Below are positions 11,264-19,946 of a stretch of 64,000 bases of DNA, in pieces. A model generated the notes under the pieces. The model did not search any database and was not told the DNA's origin. It saw only the letters and a list, made by a program, of their open reading frames with translations. The stretch's first letter is position 1. The number at the start of each line of letters is the position of its first letter. The DNA lies in the NCBI RefSeq assembly GCF_017356245.1, contig NZ_JAFMZZ010000001.1, positions 1,807,623-1,871,622 of the forward strand. Reading direction: 5' to 3'. The stretch is from Bordetella petrii (GTDB taxonomy: Bacteria; Pseudomonadota; Gammaproteobacteria; Burkholderiales; Burkholderiaceae_B). Made by a program: the position numbers and the translations under genes.

Positions 11264-12451
11264 ATGCAGATTCAACAGCCCTATGACTGGAGCCGCGGCT
11301 TGTGGCGGGACACAGTGGACGCGGCTTTCCTGGACGGCCTGCGCGCGGCCGTGGCCGCCGAAGTGCTGCCGCGGGCCGACGCGATCGACCGCGACGACGT
11401 ATACCCCGTGGATGTGATCAAGGCGCTGGCTGCGCAGGGCTACACCAGCATGACCCTGCCAACCCGCTGGGGCGGCGCCGGCAGCAGCTACGGCCTGTGC
11501 GCGGCCCTGTTCGAAGAGGCTTCGTATGCCAGCGCCGCCGTGGGCATCAGTCTGATTACCATCCTGCAGGCCCAGAACCTGATCCAGGCGTTTGCCGACG
11601 AATCGCTCAAGGCGCGGGTGCTGCCCGAGTTCCGGCAGGGGCTGATTACGTCGTACGCCCTGACCGAGGCCAATCATGGCAGCGACATCCGCAGCCTGGA
11701 CACCAAGGCGGTTCGCACGGCCGGCGGCTGGCGGCTGACCGGACGCAAGTCGTTCATCACCTCGGGGTCGGCGGCCGAGGCGTACATCATCCTGGCGCAG
11801 ACCGACGTGGGCGTATCGACCTTCTTCGTGCGCCGCGACATGCCGGGCGTGTCCACACAGATGGGCCCCAGCGCCAGCACGTTCGGGCTGCGCAACGGCC
11901 CGCATGTGGACCTGTTGCTCGATGGCGCCGAAGTGCCGGCCGACCACCTGGTGGGCCAGGAAGGCAAGGGTGTGCGGCAGGCGGTGACCGTGCTGGATTT
12001 CTCGCGCACCATGGCCGCGGCGATCAGCACAGGCATCGCGCGCGCCGCATTCGACCGGGCGCTGGATTTCGCGGCCAGCCGCGTCGCTTTCGACACCACC
12101 GTGCTGCAGTTCCAGGGTATTCAATGGTATTTCGCCGACATGCTGGCCGAGATCGACGCAGCCCGCCTGCTGGTATACGACGCGTGCCGGGCGCTGGACG
12201 AGCATCGCGACATCGCCCGCCACGCCAGCCAGGCGAAACTGCTGGCCGGCCGCGTTGCCACCCGCACCGCCGAGCAGGCCGTGCAGATCTGCGGCGCCTA
12301 CGGCGTTACTGAGAATGCACCGTTCGGCCGCTACCTGCGCGATGCCAAGGCGTATGAGATCGCGGGCGGCTCATCCGAGATACTGAAGAACACGCTGGGC
12401 AAGTACCTGCTCAAGTTCGTCGCCGGCCGGGCGGGCGGGGAGCCCGCATGA
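11264..12451 (+). CDS. Acyl-CoA dehydrogenase, first gene of the IclR-linked cluster
   Basis: FAD flavoenzyme of 395 residues, expected to put an alpha,beta double bond into an acyl-CoA and pass electrons to ETF. The substrate-binding loop (YALTEANHGSDI), the middle beta-domain (GRKSFITSGSAA) and the C-terminal helical domain are all present. In the last, the position where medium-chain enzymes carry the catalytic Glu (YEGT) is AGGSSEI, a form seen in isovaleryl-CoA dehydrogenase-like members that take the base from another helix. Its stop overlaps the acyl-CoA ligase start (ATGA). The substrate is not evident. Confidence 0.92.
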   Translation: MQIQQPYDWSRGLWRDTVDAAFLDGLRAAVAAEVLPRADAIDRDDVYPVDVIKALAAQGYTSMTLPTRWGGAGSSYGLCAALFEEASYASAAVGISLITILQAQNLIQAFADESLKARVLPEFRQGLITSYALTEANHGSDIRSLDTKAVRTAGGWRLTGRKSFITSGSAAEAYIILAQTDVGVSTFFVRRDMPGVSTQMGPSASTFGLRNGPHVDLLLDGAEVPADHLVGQEGKGVRQAVTVLDFSRTMAAAISTGIARAAFDRALDFAASRVAFDTTVLQFQGIQWYFADMLAEIDAARLLVYDACRALDEHRDIARHASQAKLLAGRVATRTAEQAVQICGAYGVTENAPFGRYLRDAKAYEIAGGSSEILKNTLGKYLLKFVAGRAGGEPA

Positions 12452-13950
12452 TCACCGACTTGCTCTACGCGCATGCCGCGAACACGCCTGAGCATCCCTT
12501 TCTGGTGTGCGATGCGGGCCAGTACAGCTATGCGGCCATGGCCCGGCTGGTGTCGCAAGCGGCGCGCCGGTTGCACGGGCACGGCGTGCGGCCAGGCCAT
12601 CGGGTGGCCTTGCTGTGCGGCAACCGCCCGGCCTTTCTGGCCGCCTGGTTTGCCATCAGCGAGCTGGGGGCGGTAGCGGTGCCGCTGAACACCGGACTGA
12701 AAGGCGAAGGGTTGCGCTACATTCTGGCGCAAAGCGGCGCAAGCCTGCTGCTGATCGAGCCCGGCCTGCTGGACGCTCTGGCCGCCGACCTGGATGCGCT
12801 GGAAGCGGGCCCGCCGCGCCTGACGGTCGACAGCTGGTTGGAACAGGCGCCGGCGCAGGCGGCGCGTTGGTCCGAGCGCGCCGCCCAACAGCCGCTGGCG
12901 GCCAACAGCATTCTGTACACCTCGGGCACCACTGGCCTGCCCAAGGGCGCGGTGCTGCCGCATGCGGCCTATCTGGCGGCCGGGCACGACATGGCGCGGT
13001 CGCTGGATCTGAGTCCGCAGGACCGCATCATGGTGTTCCTGCCGCTGTTCCACGCCAATCCACAGATGTACGCCGTCGCCTCGGCCCTGCACGTGGGCGC
13101 CACGCTGGTGCTGCGCCCGCGCTTTTCGGCCCGTGCGTTCTTCGACGATGCGATCCGCTTCGGTGCCACCGGCTTTACCTATGTGGGCACCGTGCTGGCT
13201 ATCCTGGAAAAACAGCATCCGCAGCCGCGCGCCGATCATCCGCTGCGCTGGGGCGTGGGCGGCGGGGCGCCCGAGCGCGTCTGGCGCGATCTGGCGCCGC
13301 GCTTCGGCCTGGCGGTGTGCGAGCTGTACGGCATGACCGAAACCGGCGGCTGGGTCAGCATGAATACCGCGCAGGCCACCCGCGTGGGTTCGGTGGGACA
13401 GGCGCGGCCCGGCGTCGCCCTGGAGGTGCGCCGCGAAGACGGCCGGCCGGCGCCGCCGGGTGGCCAGGGTGAGATCGTGGCCCATGCCGAGCCGGGCATT
13501 TTCTTTACCGGATACTGGAACAACCCCGAAGCCACCGCCGCCACGCTGCGCGAGGGCTGGCTGCATACGGGCGACCGCGGCTCGCTGGACGCTGACGGCT
13601 ACCTGTATTTCCATGGCCGCATCAAAGAGCTGATCAGGCGTGGCGGCGAGATGATCGCGCCGGCCGAGATCGAGATGCAGCTGCTGCGCCACGCCGACAT
13701 CCGCGAATGCGCCGTGATCGGCGTGCCTGACGAGATCATGGGCGAGGAAATCCTTGCCGTCCTGGTGGCCCGGCGCCCGATCGACGCCGCCGAGCTGCGC
13801 GAATTCGTGGCGGCGCGCCTGCCGGCGCACATGGTGCCGCGCTACGCGGCCTACGTGGACTGCCTGCCCAAGACCGAGACCGAAAAAATAAAACGCCACG
13901 AGCTGGCCAGGCTGGATGCGCCGGTACTGGACATGGGGACGCGAGACTGA
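12448..13950 (+). CDS. AMP-forming acyl-CoA synthetase
   Basis: ANL-superfamily ligase of 500 residues that activates a carboxylic acid as its CoA thioester. Motifs in order: P-loop LYTSGTTGLPKGAVLP, the A5 motif ELYGMTETGG, TGDRG with the hinge region after it, and the C-terminal Lys region KTETEKIKRHEL. In the last, the usual GK before the catalytic Lys region reads EK, a mild oddity. It overlaps the acyl-CoA dehydrogenase gene by 4 bp and is 14 bp from the MFS gene. With the transporter and dehydrogenase it would import, activate and oxidise one unknown acid. Confidence 0.92.
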   Translation: MITDLLYAHAANTPEHPFLVCDAGQYSYAAMARLVSQAARRLHGHGVRPGHRVALLCGNRPAFLAAWFAISELGAVAVPLNTGLKGEGLRYILAQSGASLLLIEPGLLDALAADLDALEAGPPRLTVDSWLEQAPAQAARWSERAAQQPLAANSILYTSGTTGLPKGAVLPHAAYLAAGHDMARSLDLSPQDRIMVFLPLFHANPQMYAVASALHVGATLVLRPRFSARAFFDDAIRFGATGFTYVGTVLAILEKQHPQPRADHPLRWGVGGGAPERVWRDLAPRFGLAVCELYGMTETGGWVSMNTAQATRVGSVGQARPGVALEVRREDGRPAPPGGQGEIVAHAEPGIFFTGYWNNPEATAATLREGWLHTGDRGSLDADGYLYFHGRIKELIRRGGEMIAPAEIEMQLLRHADIRECAVIGVPDEIMGEEILAVLVARRPIDAAELREFVAARLPAHMVPRYAAYVDCLPKTETEKIKRHELARLDAPVLDMGTRD

Positions 13951-13964
13951 GTACGGAGGAATTC

Positions 13965-15236
13965 ATGTCGAATCTGCAAGAGAGCAGTATCGCTGAAGGA
14001 GGCAACGGGCTGGGCGAGTTCTACCGCGCGCTGGAGCCCATGGAGCGCCGCACATTCTGGGCCTGTTTTGGCGGCTGGGTGCTGGACGGGCTGGACTTCA
14101 TGCTGTATCCGCTGGTCATCGGCACCATCATCGCTCAGTGGCAAGTGGATCCGTCGAGCGCCGGTTTCGCGGTGACGCTGACCCTGCTGGCCTCGGCGGT
14201 GGGGGGATGGGGCGCCGGCATACTGTCGGATCGCATCGGCCGGGTGCGCACGCTGCAGATCACCATTGTGTGGTTTTCGGTTTTTTCGGTGTTATGCGCC
14301 CTGGCGCAGAATTTCAACCAGCTGATCCTGTTCCGCGCATTGCTGGGCATCGGCTTCGGCGGCGAATGGACCGCCGGCGCCGTGCTGATAGGGGAAACCA
14401 TCCGGGCCCGCTATCGCGGCCGCGCGGTGGGGTCGGTGCAGTCCGGCTGGGCGGTCGGCTGGGCACTGGCCGTGCTGGTGCAGGTGGTGTTCTACACCGC
14501 CTTGCCACCCGAGCAGGCCTGGCGCTGGATGTTCGCTTTCGGCGCGCTGCCGGCCTTGCTGGTGGCGTCCCTGCGCCGCTACGTGCCCGAGCCGGGCGTG
14601 GCGGTGCGCGCGCGCAAAGAAAACGACGCTTCCCGTGCGCCATTCTGGGACATTTTCAAGCCGCCGGTGCTGCGCATCACCGTGCTTACCGCGCTGCTGG
14701 GCACCGGCGCCCAGGGCGGCTACTACGCCATTACCACCTGGGTGCCGCTATACCTGAAGTCCGAGCGCCATCTGTCCGTCATCGGCACCAGCGGCTACCT
14801 GGCCGTGCTGATCGCCGGCTCGTTCTGCGGCTATCTGACCGGCGCCTGGCTGTCCGACCGGATCGGGCGCCGCCGCCTGTTCCAGCTGTTCTCGCTGGCC
14901 TCGCCACTGCTGGTCATTGCCTACCTGGTCCTGCCCATTCCCAACAGCCTGATGCTGCTGCTGGGTTTCCCGCTAGGGTTCTGCGCCAGCGCCTATTACT
15001 CGGGGCTGGGACCGTTTTTCACCGAAATGTTTCCCACCGCGCTGCGTGGATCGGGGCAGGGCTTCGCCTACAACTTCGGCCGCGGCATCGGCGCGCTATT
15101 CCCGGGCTTCGTGGGCATGCTGGCCGGCAGCCTGTCGCTGGGGCGGGCGATCACGCTGTTTGCCGTGCTGGCCTACGGCTTGTTCTTCATCATGGCCTGC
15201 ATCATGCCCGAGACGCGTGGCCGTGCGCTGCAGTAA
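13965..15236 (+). CDS. MFS transporter, aromatic-acid/sugar-acid importer type
   Basis: A 423-residue inner-membrane symporter with 12 predicted hydrophobic segments. The DGLDFMLYPL segment in TM1 and the SDRIGRVRTLQ loop between TM2 and TM3 are typical of the AAHS-like metabolite:H+ symporters (benzoate, hydroxybenzoate, sialic acid relatives). A second SDRIGRRR loop repeats in the C-terminal half. A GGAGG ribosome site is at about 13955. It lies between the CoA ligase and the cyclase gene, so it is probably the uptake system for the acid handled by this cluster. Confidence 0.9.
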   Translation: MSNLQESSIAEGGNGLGEFYRALEPMERRTFWACFGGWVLDGLDFMLYPLVIGTIIAQWQVDPSSAGFAVTLTLLASAVGGWGAGILSDRIGRVRTLQITIVWFSVFSVLCALAQNFNQLILFRALLGIGFGGEWTAGAVLIGETIRARYRGRAVGSVQSGWAVGWALAVLVQVVFYTALPPEQAWRWMFAFGALPALLVASLRRYVPEPGVAVRARKENDASRAPFWDIFKPPVLRITVLTALLGTGAQGGYYAITTWVPLYLKSERHLSVIGTSGYLAVLIAGSFCGYLTGAWLSDRIGRRRLFQLFSLASPLLVIAYLVLPIPNSLMLLLGFPLGFCASAYYSGLGPFFTEMFPTALRGSGQGFAYNFGRGIGALFPGFVGMLAGSLSLGRAITLFAVLAYGLFFIMACIMPETRGRALQ

Positions 15237-15279
15237 CGGAAGATGCCGCAATCGGGCGGCATCCAGGACGGAGGAATCG

Positions 15280-16299
15280 ATGGCACGACGCTGGAAACAA
15301 CGGCCCGACGGATCGAACTGGGGCGATTTCGGAGACGATGATCAACTGGGGCGCCTGAATCTGCTGACGCCGCAGAAAGTGCTGGAGGCGGTCGCTGAGG
15401 TGCGCGCCGGCCAGGCATTCAGCCTGAGCCTGCCGCTGGATTTCCCGGGCGGCAATGTCTTGAACCCGGCCCGCCATCCGCCGCGCCTGACCGCCACGCG
15501 GCGCGACGACAAGCCGGTATTCCTGCATTCATTCGCGCATGACCACAACACCACCGATGTGGCATGCGACGACATGGTGACGCTGTGCCTGCAGTATTCC
15601 ACCCAGTGGGACGCGCTGTCGCACATCGGCTCGCATTTCGATGCCGACCAGGATGGCCGGGACGAGATCGTGTTCTACAACGGCTATCGCCCCGATCCCG
15701 ACTTCAGCCATCCGGACGCCACGCCCGATGGCGCGTCCAGGGCGCACCGCCTCGGTATCGAGCACATGGCGGCCACCGGCGTGCAGGGCCGCGGCGTGAT
15801 GGTGGACTTGCGCCACCACTACGGCGACGCGCGCCGCCGCGTCGGCTACGACGACCTGATGGCGGTCATCGAGCGCGATGGCGTGCAGGTGCGGCGCGGC
15901 GACATGCTGTGCCTGCATACCGGGTTCGCCGAAATGGTGTTGTCCATGCAGGGCCGGCCCGATGCGGCCCGGCTGGCGCAGTCGTGTGCGGTGCTGGACG
16001 GCAGCGATGTCCGGCTGCGCCGCTGGGTGGACGAGAGCGGCATTGCCGCCCTGATCGCCGATAACTATGCCGTGGAAGACCGTCCCTACGATTTCCACGG
16101 CGACGGCTGCCACGCGCTGCTGCCGCTGCATGAACTGTGCCTGTTCAAGCTGGGTATCCATCTGGGAGAACTGTGGCACCTGACGCCGCTGGCCGAATGG
16201 CTGCGCCGGCACGGGCGCCATGCGTTCCTGCTGACCGCGCCGCCCTTGCGCCTGCCGGGCGCGGTGGGGTCGCCGCTTAATCCCGTCGCGACTGTGTAG
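15280..16299 (+). CDS. Cyclase-family (PF04199, KynB-like fold) metal-dependent hydrolase
   Basis: The start at ATG 15280 follows GGAGG by 5 bp; the open frame extends back to 15046 inside the MFS gene and is not used. The product has 339 residues, longer than kynurenine formamidase (~210). The family's metal-site region is visible as QYSTQWDALSHIGSHFDADQDG, where the usual HxGTHxDxPxH is modified, with HTGFAEM further on. Members hydrolyse cyclic or formyl amides and esters, or dehydrate polyketides. In this cluster it may open a lactone or ring of the imported compound; that is inference. Confidence 0.82.
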   Translation: MARRWKQRPDGSNWGDFGDDDQLGRLNLLTPQKVLEAVAEVRAGQAFSLSLPLDFPGGNVLNPARHPPRLTATRRDDKPVFLHSFAHDHNTTDVACDDMVTLCLQYSTQWDALSHIGSHFDADQDGRDEIVFYNGYRPDPDFSHPDATPDGASRAHRLGIEHMAATGVQGRGVMVDLRHHYGDARRRVGYDDLMAVIERDGVQVRRGDMLCLHTGFAEMVLSMQGRPDAARLAQSCAVLDGSDVRLRRWVDESGIAALIADNYAVEDRPYDFHGDGCHALLPLHELCLFKLGIHLGELWHLTPLAEWLRRHGRHAFLLTAPPLRLPGAVGSPLNPVATV

Positions 16300-16311
16300 C
16301 GCGGCTTGCGT

Positions 16312-16327
16312 CCCGCCTTGCGGCGGG
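16312..16327 (+). terminator. GC hairpin between cyclase and Bug genes
   Basis: CCCGCC-N4-GGCGGG, a 6-bp stem 13 bp after the cyclase stop and followed by ACAAAAAGGAGAGAGAC, a strong ribosome site for the Bug receptor. There is no T-run, so it is more likely a 3'-end stabiliser or partial attenuator that lets the receptor be expressed at a different level. Confidence 0.35.
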
Positions 16328-16352
16328 GCGCCCAGACAAAAAGGAGAGAGAC

Positions 16353-17330
16353 ATGAAAAAGAAATCTTTTATCGCCCTGGCGGCCTGCGCCGCGGTGGCG
16401 CTGTGGGCCGGCACGCCGGGCCTGGCCCAGGCCAGTTGGCCCGACAAGCCGATTCGCCTGCTGGTGGGTTTTTCGCCCGGCGGGCCCACCGACAACGTGG
16501 CGCGCATCCTGGCCGAAAGCATGAGCGTCCAGCTGGGCCAGCCGGTCGTGGTCGAGAACAAGGCCGGCGCGGCAGGCAATATTGCCGCCGCGGCGCTTAC
16601 GCAGGCCGCCAATGACGGCTATACGCTGCTGTACAACACCTCGTCGATTGTGATCGCGCCGTGGGTCTACAAGACTCCCGGCTTCGATCCGGTGAAGGAT
16701 TTTGCCCCGGTGGGGCTGACCGCTGCCGTGCCGCTGGTGCTGGCCACTACTGCCGGCCTGCCGGCGAAAACCCCCGGCGAGCTGGTGGCGCTGTTGAAGG
16801 CCGAGCCGGGCAAGTACAACTACGCGTCCTCGGGCACCGGCGCCATCGAACACTTGACGGCGGCGCAGCTGCTCAAGCTGGTGGGCGCGCAGGCCACGCA
16901 TGTGCCCTACAAGGGCACCGCGCCCGCGCAGGTGGACCTGATCGCCGGGGCGACGCAATTCACCACCACCACGCTCAATACTGTCATCGCGCCGGTGCAG
17001 AAAGGCACGCTGCACGCCCTGGCGGTGACCAGCCGCGAGCGTTCGCCGGTGCTGCCGGATGTGCCGACGATTTCGGAAACCCTGGCGCCCGGCTTCGAGA
17101 GCCTGGCCTGGCAGGGTATTGTGGCGCCGGCTGGCACGCCGGCCCCGGTTCTGCAACAGCTCAACGCGGCGATCAACGCGGCGCTGGCGTCTGATGCCGT
17201 CCAGCAGAAGCTGCGGGCGCAGGGCACGCTCATCCTGGGCGGCACCGTGGACGACTACGCGAAGTACATCCGCGACGAGTCGGCCCGCTGGGGCAAGGTG
17301 GTCGAGCAGGCCGGGGTCCAGGCGCGCTAG
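16353..17330 (+). CDS. Bug-family (TctC-like) periplasmic solute receptor
   Basis: A 325-residue tripartite tricarboxylate-type receptor. There is a Sec signal peptide at residues 1-26, then WPDKPIRLLVGFSPGGPTDNVAR, which is the diagnostic N-terminal segment of the Bug family. Later YASSGTGAIEHL and PYKGTAPAQVDLIAG are the other ligand-pocket loops. Bug receptors are greatly expanded in Bordetella and relatives and bind organic acids or amides. No TctA/TctB membrane partner is adjacent, which is usual for orphan Bugs. It ends the IclR cluster, so its ligand is probably the cluster's substrate. The last 4 bp overlap the convergent PIG-L gene. Confidence 0.93.
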   Translation: MKKKSFIALAACAAVALWAGTPGLAQASWPDKPIRLLVGFSPGGPTDNVARILAESMSVQLGQPVVVENKAGAAGNIAAAALTQAANDGYTLLYNTSSIVIAPWVYKTPGFDPVKDFAPVGLTAAVPLVLATTAGLPAKTPGELVALLKAEPGKYNYASSGTGAIEHLTAAQLLKLVGAQATHVPYKGTAPAQVDLIAGATQFTTTTLNTVIAPVQKGTLHALAVTSRERSPVLPDVPTISETLAPGFESLAWQGIVAPAGTPAPVLQQLNAAINAALASDAVQQKLRAQGTLILGGTVDDYAKYIRDESARWGKVVEQAGVQAR

Positions 17331-19426
17331 TGCGCCGAGCCGGCCGTGGCCGTAGCCGTGGCTGTGGCCGTGACGGTAGCGGGGCTGGCGGCCACGGCCG
17401 CCGCCGGGCCGGCTGGCTTGGGTTCGGCCGAAGCCAGTACGCCCGCTGCCGGGATGCGCGTGCCGAAGGGGCCGCCGCCGGCCAGCGGCAACTCGCCCAG
17501 CGCGGCGTCGGCCGCCCATACGCCATTGCGGCGCGCCAGCACCTGGTACGTTTGCAGCTGGCCGGCGCTGCGGGCTACCACGTACAGGGTGCCGTGCAGG
17601 AAGCGCATGGCCGGCAGCGAGGCGGCGTGCGCCTCGAGCCTGGTCGGCTGTCCGTCCTCCACCAGCCACAGCGCGCCGCCCTGGCGCTCCAGCACCGCCA
17701 CCGCTACTTCGCCGTCCTGGTCAGCGCCGACGGCGGGCCTGCCCACATATTCGATGCCCAGGTCGACGGCCGGGGTCCAGCGCAGCGTGCGCGAGGCGGC
17801 ATCGGCCGGGGCAATGGCGGCATCCTGCACGATGCGCATCAGGTGCCGGGTATCTTTGTCGCGCAGGTACAGCTCGATCAGGCCCTGTGCGTTGCGGATG
17901 GCCGCCAGGCCGCCGCCGCACCGGGGCGCGGGCACGCGCTGCCAGGGGCCCCAGGCGGCCTCGTCCTGTGCGGCGCGCTGCCGGGTGGCGTACAGCCAGC
18001 CGTCACTGTCGATGGCGAACGCCCAGAAGCGGTTGCCGGCATCTTTGGCGATAGCCGCATTGCCCACCGCGCCCGGCAGCTGGGGCAGCGCCTGCCAGGG
18101 CGCCCAGCCGCTGTCCAGGCCCTGCAGGGCGGTCCAGTGGTACAGGCCGTCGTTGCCCATGGCCACGGCCGCCGCATCGCCGCGCGGCGCCACCGCCGGC
18201 GGCCGGGCCGCCCGCACGCCGGCCAGGGCCTGCCAGCCCTTCCAGGTGCCGTCCAGATTCTGTTTGTTGATCCACAGGCCGCCCAGCGTATCGCGGGCCA
18301 GTATCCCCACCGATGAATCCGGGTAGGCGAACGACACCAGCGGCCCGGCGGTGCGGCCGCCCAGCGTGTTCCAGCGGCCGTTGCGGGCGTCCCACATATT
18401 GACGGCGTCGTTGGCCTCGCCGGCGGCGAACACCATCAGGCCGCCCTGCGGATCGGCGAACAGTTCGGGCGCCACGTCGTGGCGCGACACGTAGTACGAG
18501 CGGCGCACCCAGGCCGCGGCCGGGCCGGCCGGTTCCTGGCAGCCCACGGGTCCCGAGCAGTAGTGGTAGTCGTTCCAGGCGTACTGCCGGAAGATTTCGG
18601 ACTTGCTGGCGATCTCGGCGTCGGCCAAGTTGGCCTCGCGTTCCTGGCTGGGGTAATCGATGTAGCCGGTTTCGGCGTAGTTGCCCGGCGCCTGCGCGAT
18701 GGCTTCGCGCACCAGCCGCGCGCTGGCGATGTGGTCGGGGTGCCCGTGCCCGGCGCAGCGCCAGCACAGCTTGGTGTACGGCACGCTGATCGTGTCGTCC
18801 AGGTGGCGCACGGTGGTGGGGCCGTAGGCCCTGATGATGGCGGCCAGGGTGCGCACCAGGTCGGCGCGGCGGTATACGTCGTGGTACGGGCCCAGCGTGT
18901 CGGCGGTCATGCCGGGCACCGATTCGGCCTGGCTCAGGGGCGTCAGGCTGCCCCAGCCCTTGCCCAGCCAGGGGTCTTTCAGGCGCATGTGCCACAGCTG
19001 CACATGCGGGTTGCCCTGCAGCGTGAAACGGGCGACGTGATAGGCGTCGACCAATACCGTGTCTTCTTTCCACAGATCGGGCTGCCTGGCCATGTAGGCA
19101 TAGGCGGCGCGCACGCCGCGCTCGCGGCCCAGCATGTAGTGTTCGCCTTCGCCCGCGTCGCTGGCGGTCAGGTACACCACCTGCACGCAGCCCCCGGCCT
19201 CGATGTTCGAGGCGATGTCGGGGTTCATGAACAGCAGGTCGTCATCCAGGTGGGCGACAAAGGCCAGGTCTTTGATGCCATGGCATTCGGCCAGCGTGGG
19301 GACGGCGGAGGGCGCCGTGGCGGGAATGGCCGGCGTGGCAGCCACGGCGGCGGCGCAGGCAAGCCAGGCCAGGCCGGGCAACAGGAAGCGGATGGCGCGC
19401 AGGCAGCGGGCCGGAAAGGGTCGCAT
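17327..19426 (-). CDS. Exported PIG-L deacetylase with propeller-like C-terminal domain
   Basis: A 699-residue protein. Residues 1-31 form a signal peptide, so it acts in the periplasm or outside. Residues about 45-290 are a PIG-L (LmbE-like) zinc deacetylase: AHLDDDLLFMNP replaces the usual AHPDDE metal motif with Leu for Pro and Asp for Glu, and the second motif is CAGHGHPDH. Residues about 310-660 contain repeated W-rich blades (LGGLWINKQ, DGLYHWTA, DGWLYATRQ) like PLL/fucose-lectin beta-propellers. It ends in a low-complexity Ala-Thr tail coded by a degenerate GTGGCC/GTGGCT run at 17340-17380. It probably removes N-acetyl groups from a surface or host glycan held by the lectin part. Confidence 0.85.
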   Translation of the reverse strand: MRPFPARCLRAIRFLLPGLAWLACAAAVAATPAIPATAPSAVPTLAECHGIKDLAFVAHLDDDLLFMNPDIASNIEAGGCVQVVYLTASDAGEGEHYMLGRERGVRAAYAYMARQPDLWKEDTVLVDAYHVARFTLQGNPHVQLWHMRLKDPWLGKGWGSLTPLSQAESVPGMTADTLGPYHDVYRRADLVRTLAAIIRAYGPTTVRHLDDTISVPYTKLCWRCAGHGHPDHIASARLVREAIAQAPGNYAETGYIDYPSQEREANLADAEIASKSEIFRQYAWNDYHYCSGPVGCQEPAGPAAAWVRRSYYVSRHDVAPELFADPQGGLMVFAAGEANDAVNMWDARNGRWNTLGGRTAGPLVSFAYPDSSVGILARDTLGGLWINKQNLDGTWKGWQALAGVRAARPPAVAPRGDAAAVAMGNDGLYHWTALQGLDSGWAPWQALPQLPGAVGNAAIAKDAGNRFWAFAIDSDGWLYATRQRAAQDEAAWGPWQRVPAPRCGGGLAAIRNAQGLIELYLRDKDTRHLMRIVQDAAIAPADAASRTLRWTPAVDLGIEYVGRPAVGADQDGEVAVAVLERQGGALWLVEDGQPTRLEAHAASLPAMRFLHGTLYVVARSAGQLQTYQVLARRNGVWAADAALGELPLAGGGPFGTRIPAAGVLASAEPKPAGPAAAVAASPATVTATATATATAGSAH

Positions 19427-19589
19427 GGATCGTCAGGCGGACGACAACCCGATACGGAGCCTGGCGATGAGCTGCGTCAGCCCGAGTATCTTGGTATGGC
19501 GTAACGTCGTTGTTCTGTGGTGCGCGGCGAGTATAGCGGGTTGCCTGCGCCGCCGCCATCGGGGCGACCCTGAGTGGCTGCCCGGGCCA

Positions 19590-19659
19590 GGCGCCAGGCT
19601 CCCGAAGGGTGTCAGGCCGCGTTGTGAGCCGTGGTTGTCTCGGACAGTGTCCGACACCC
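19590..19659. repeat. Degenerate family A repeat, copy A2
   Basis: Order of parts matches family A: a decayed first hairpin (CCAGGCTCCCGAAGGGTGTC), a spacer retaining GTGGTTGTCTC, and the left part of hairpin 2 (GTGTCCGACACCC) followed by ATGG, as next to copy A4. Arms no longer pair well, so this is probably an older, decaying copy. Confidence 0.55.
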
Positions 19660-19740
19660 ATGGTGCTACCTTAAGGACGATCCGGTGATTTCCTGGCTAT
19701 TGGTCTTATGCACCTGTGGATATTGCGTTTTGGGGTTTGC

Positions 19741-19910
19741 GTTCTAGCCCCGTCCCGCGTCGTGCGGGCCAGCGGTGCCGGCGCACGTGCGTCGGGCTCG
19801 GGCGCAACCAGGCGCCCTCGGCCTGCTGCGCAGGCTGCCCCGCCGCCCAACGCGCCGACACCGCTGGCCCGGACGACGCGGGACTGCGATAGTTGAATTC
19901 GAACCGCCGC
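19741..19910 (+). repeat. Family B long-stem repeat, copy B1
   Basis: A 29-bp stem is formed by 19754-19782 and 19854-19882 (27 of 29 paired) around a 71-nt core containing GTGCGTCGGGCTCGGGCGC and smaller inner hairpins (GGCGCC; CCTGCTGCGCAGG). Outside the stem are conserved flanks: GTTCTAGCCCCGT on the left and TTGAATTCGAACCGCCGC on the right. A second full copy in opposite orientation lies at 44461-44627. Confidence 0.85.
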
Positions 19911-19946
19911 TCAGCACCCGTATCGCAGGATCGTCCAGTTTATCCA

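Noticed and set aside
17340..17380. Phase-variable hexanucleotide tract at the 3' end of the PIG-L gene
   Set aside because: The GTGGCC/GTGGCT units are degenerate, a whole number of codons and at the extreme C-terminus, so slippage would not switch the gene.
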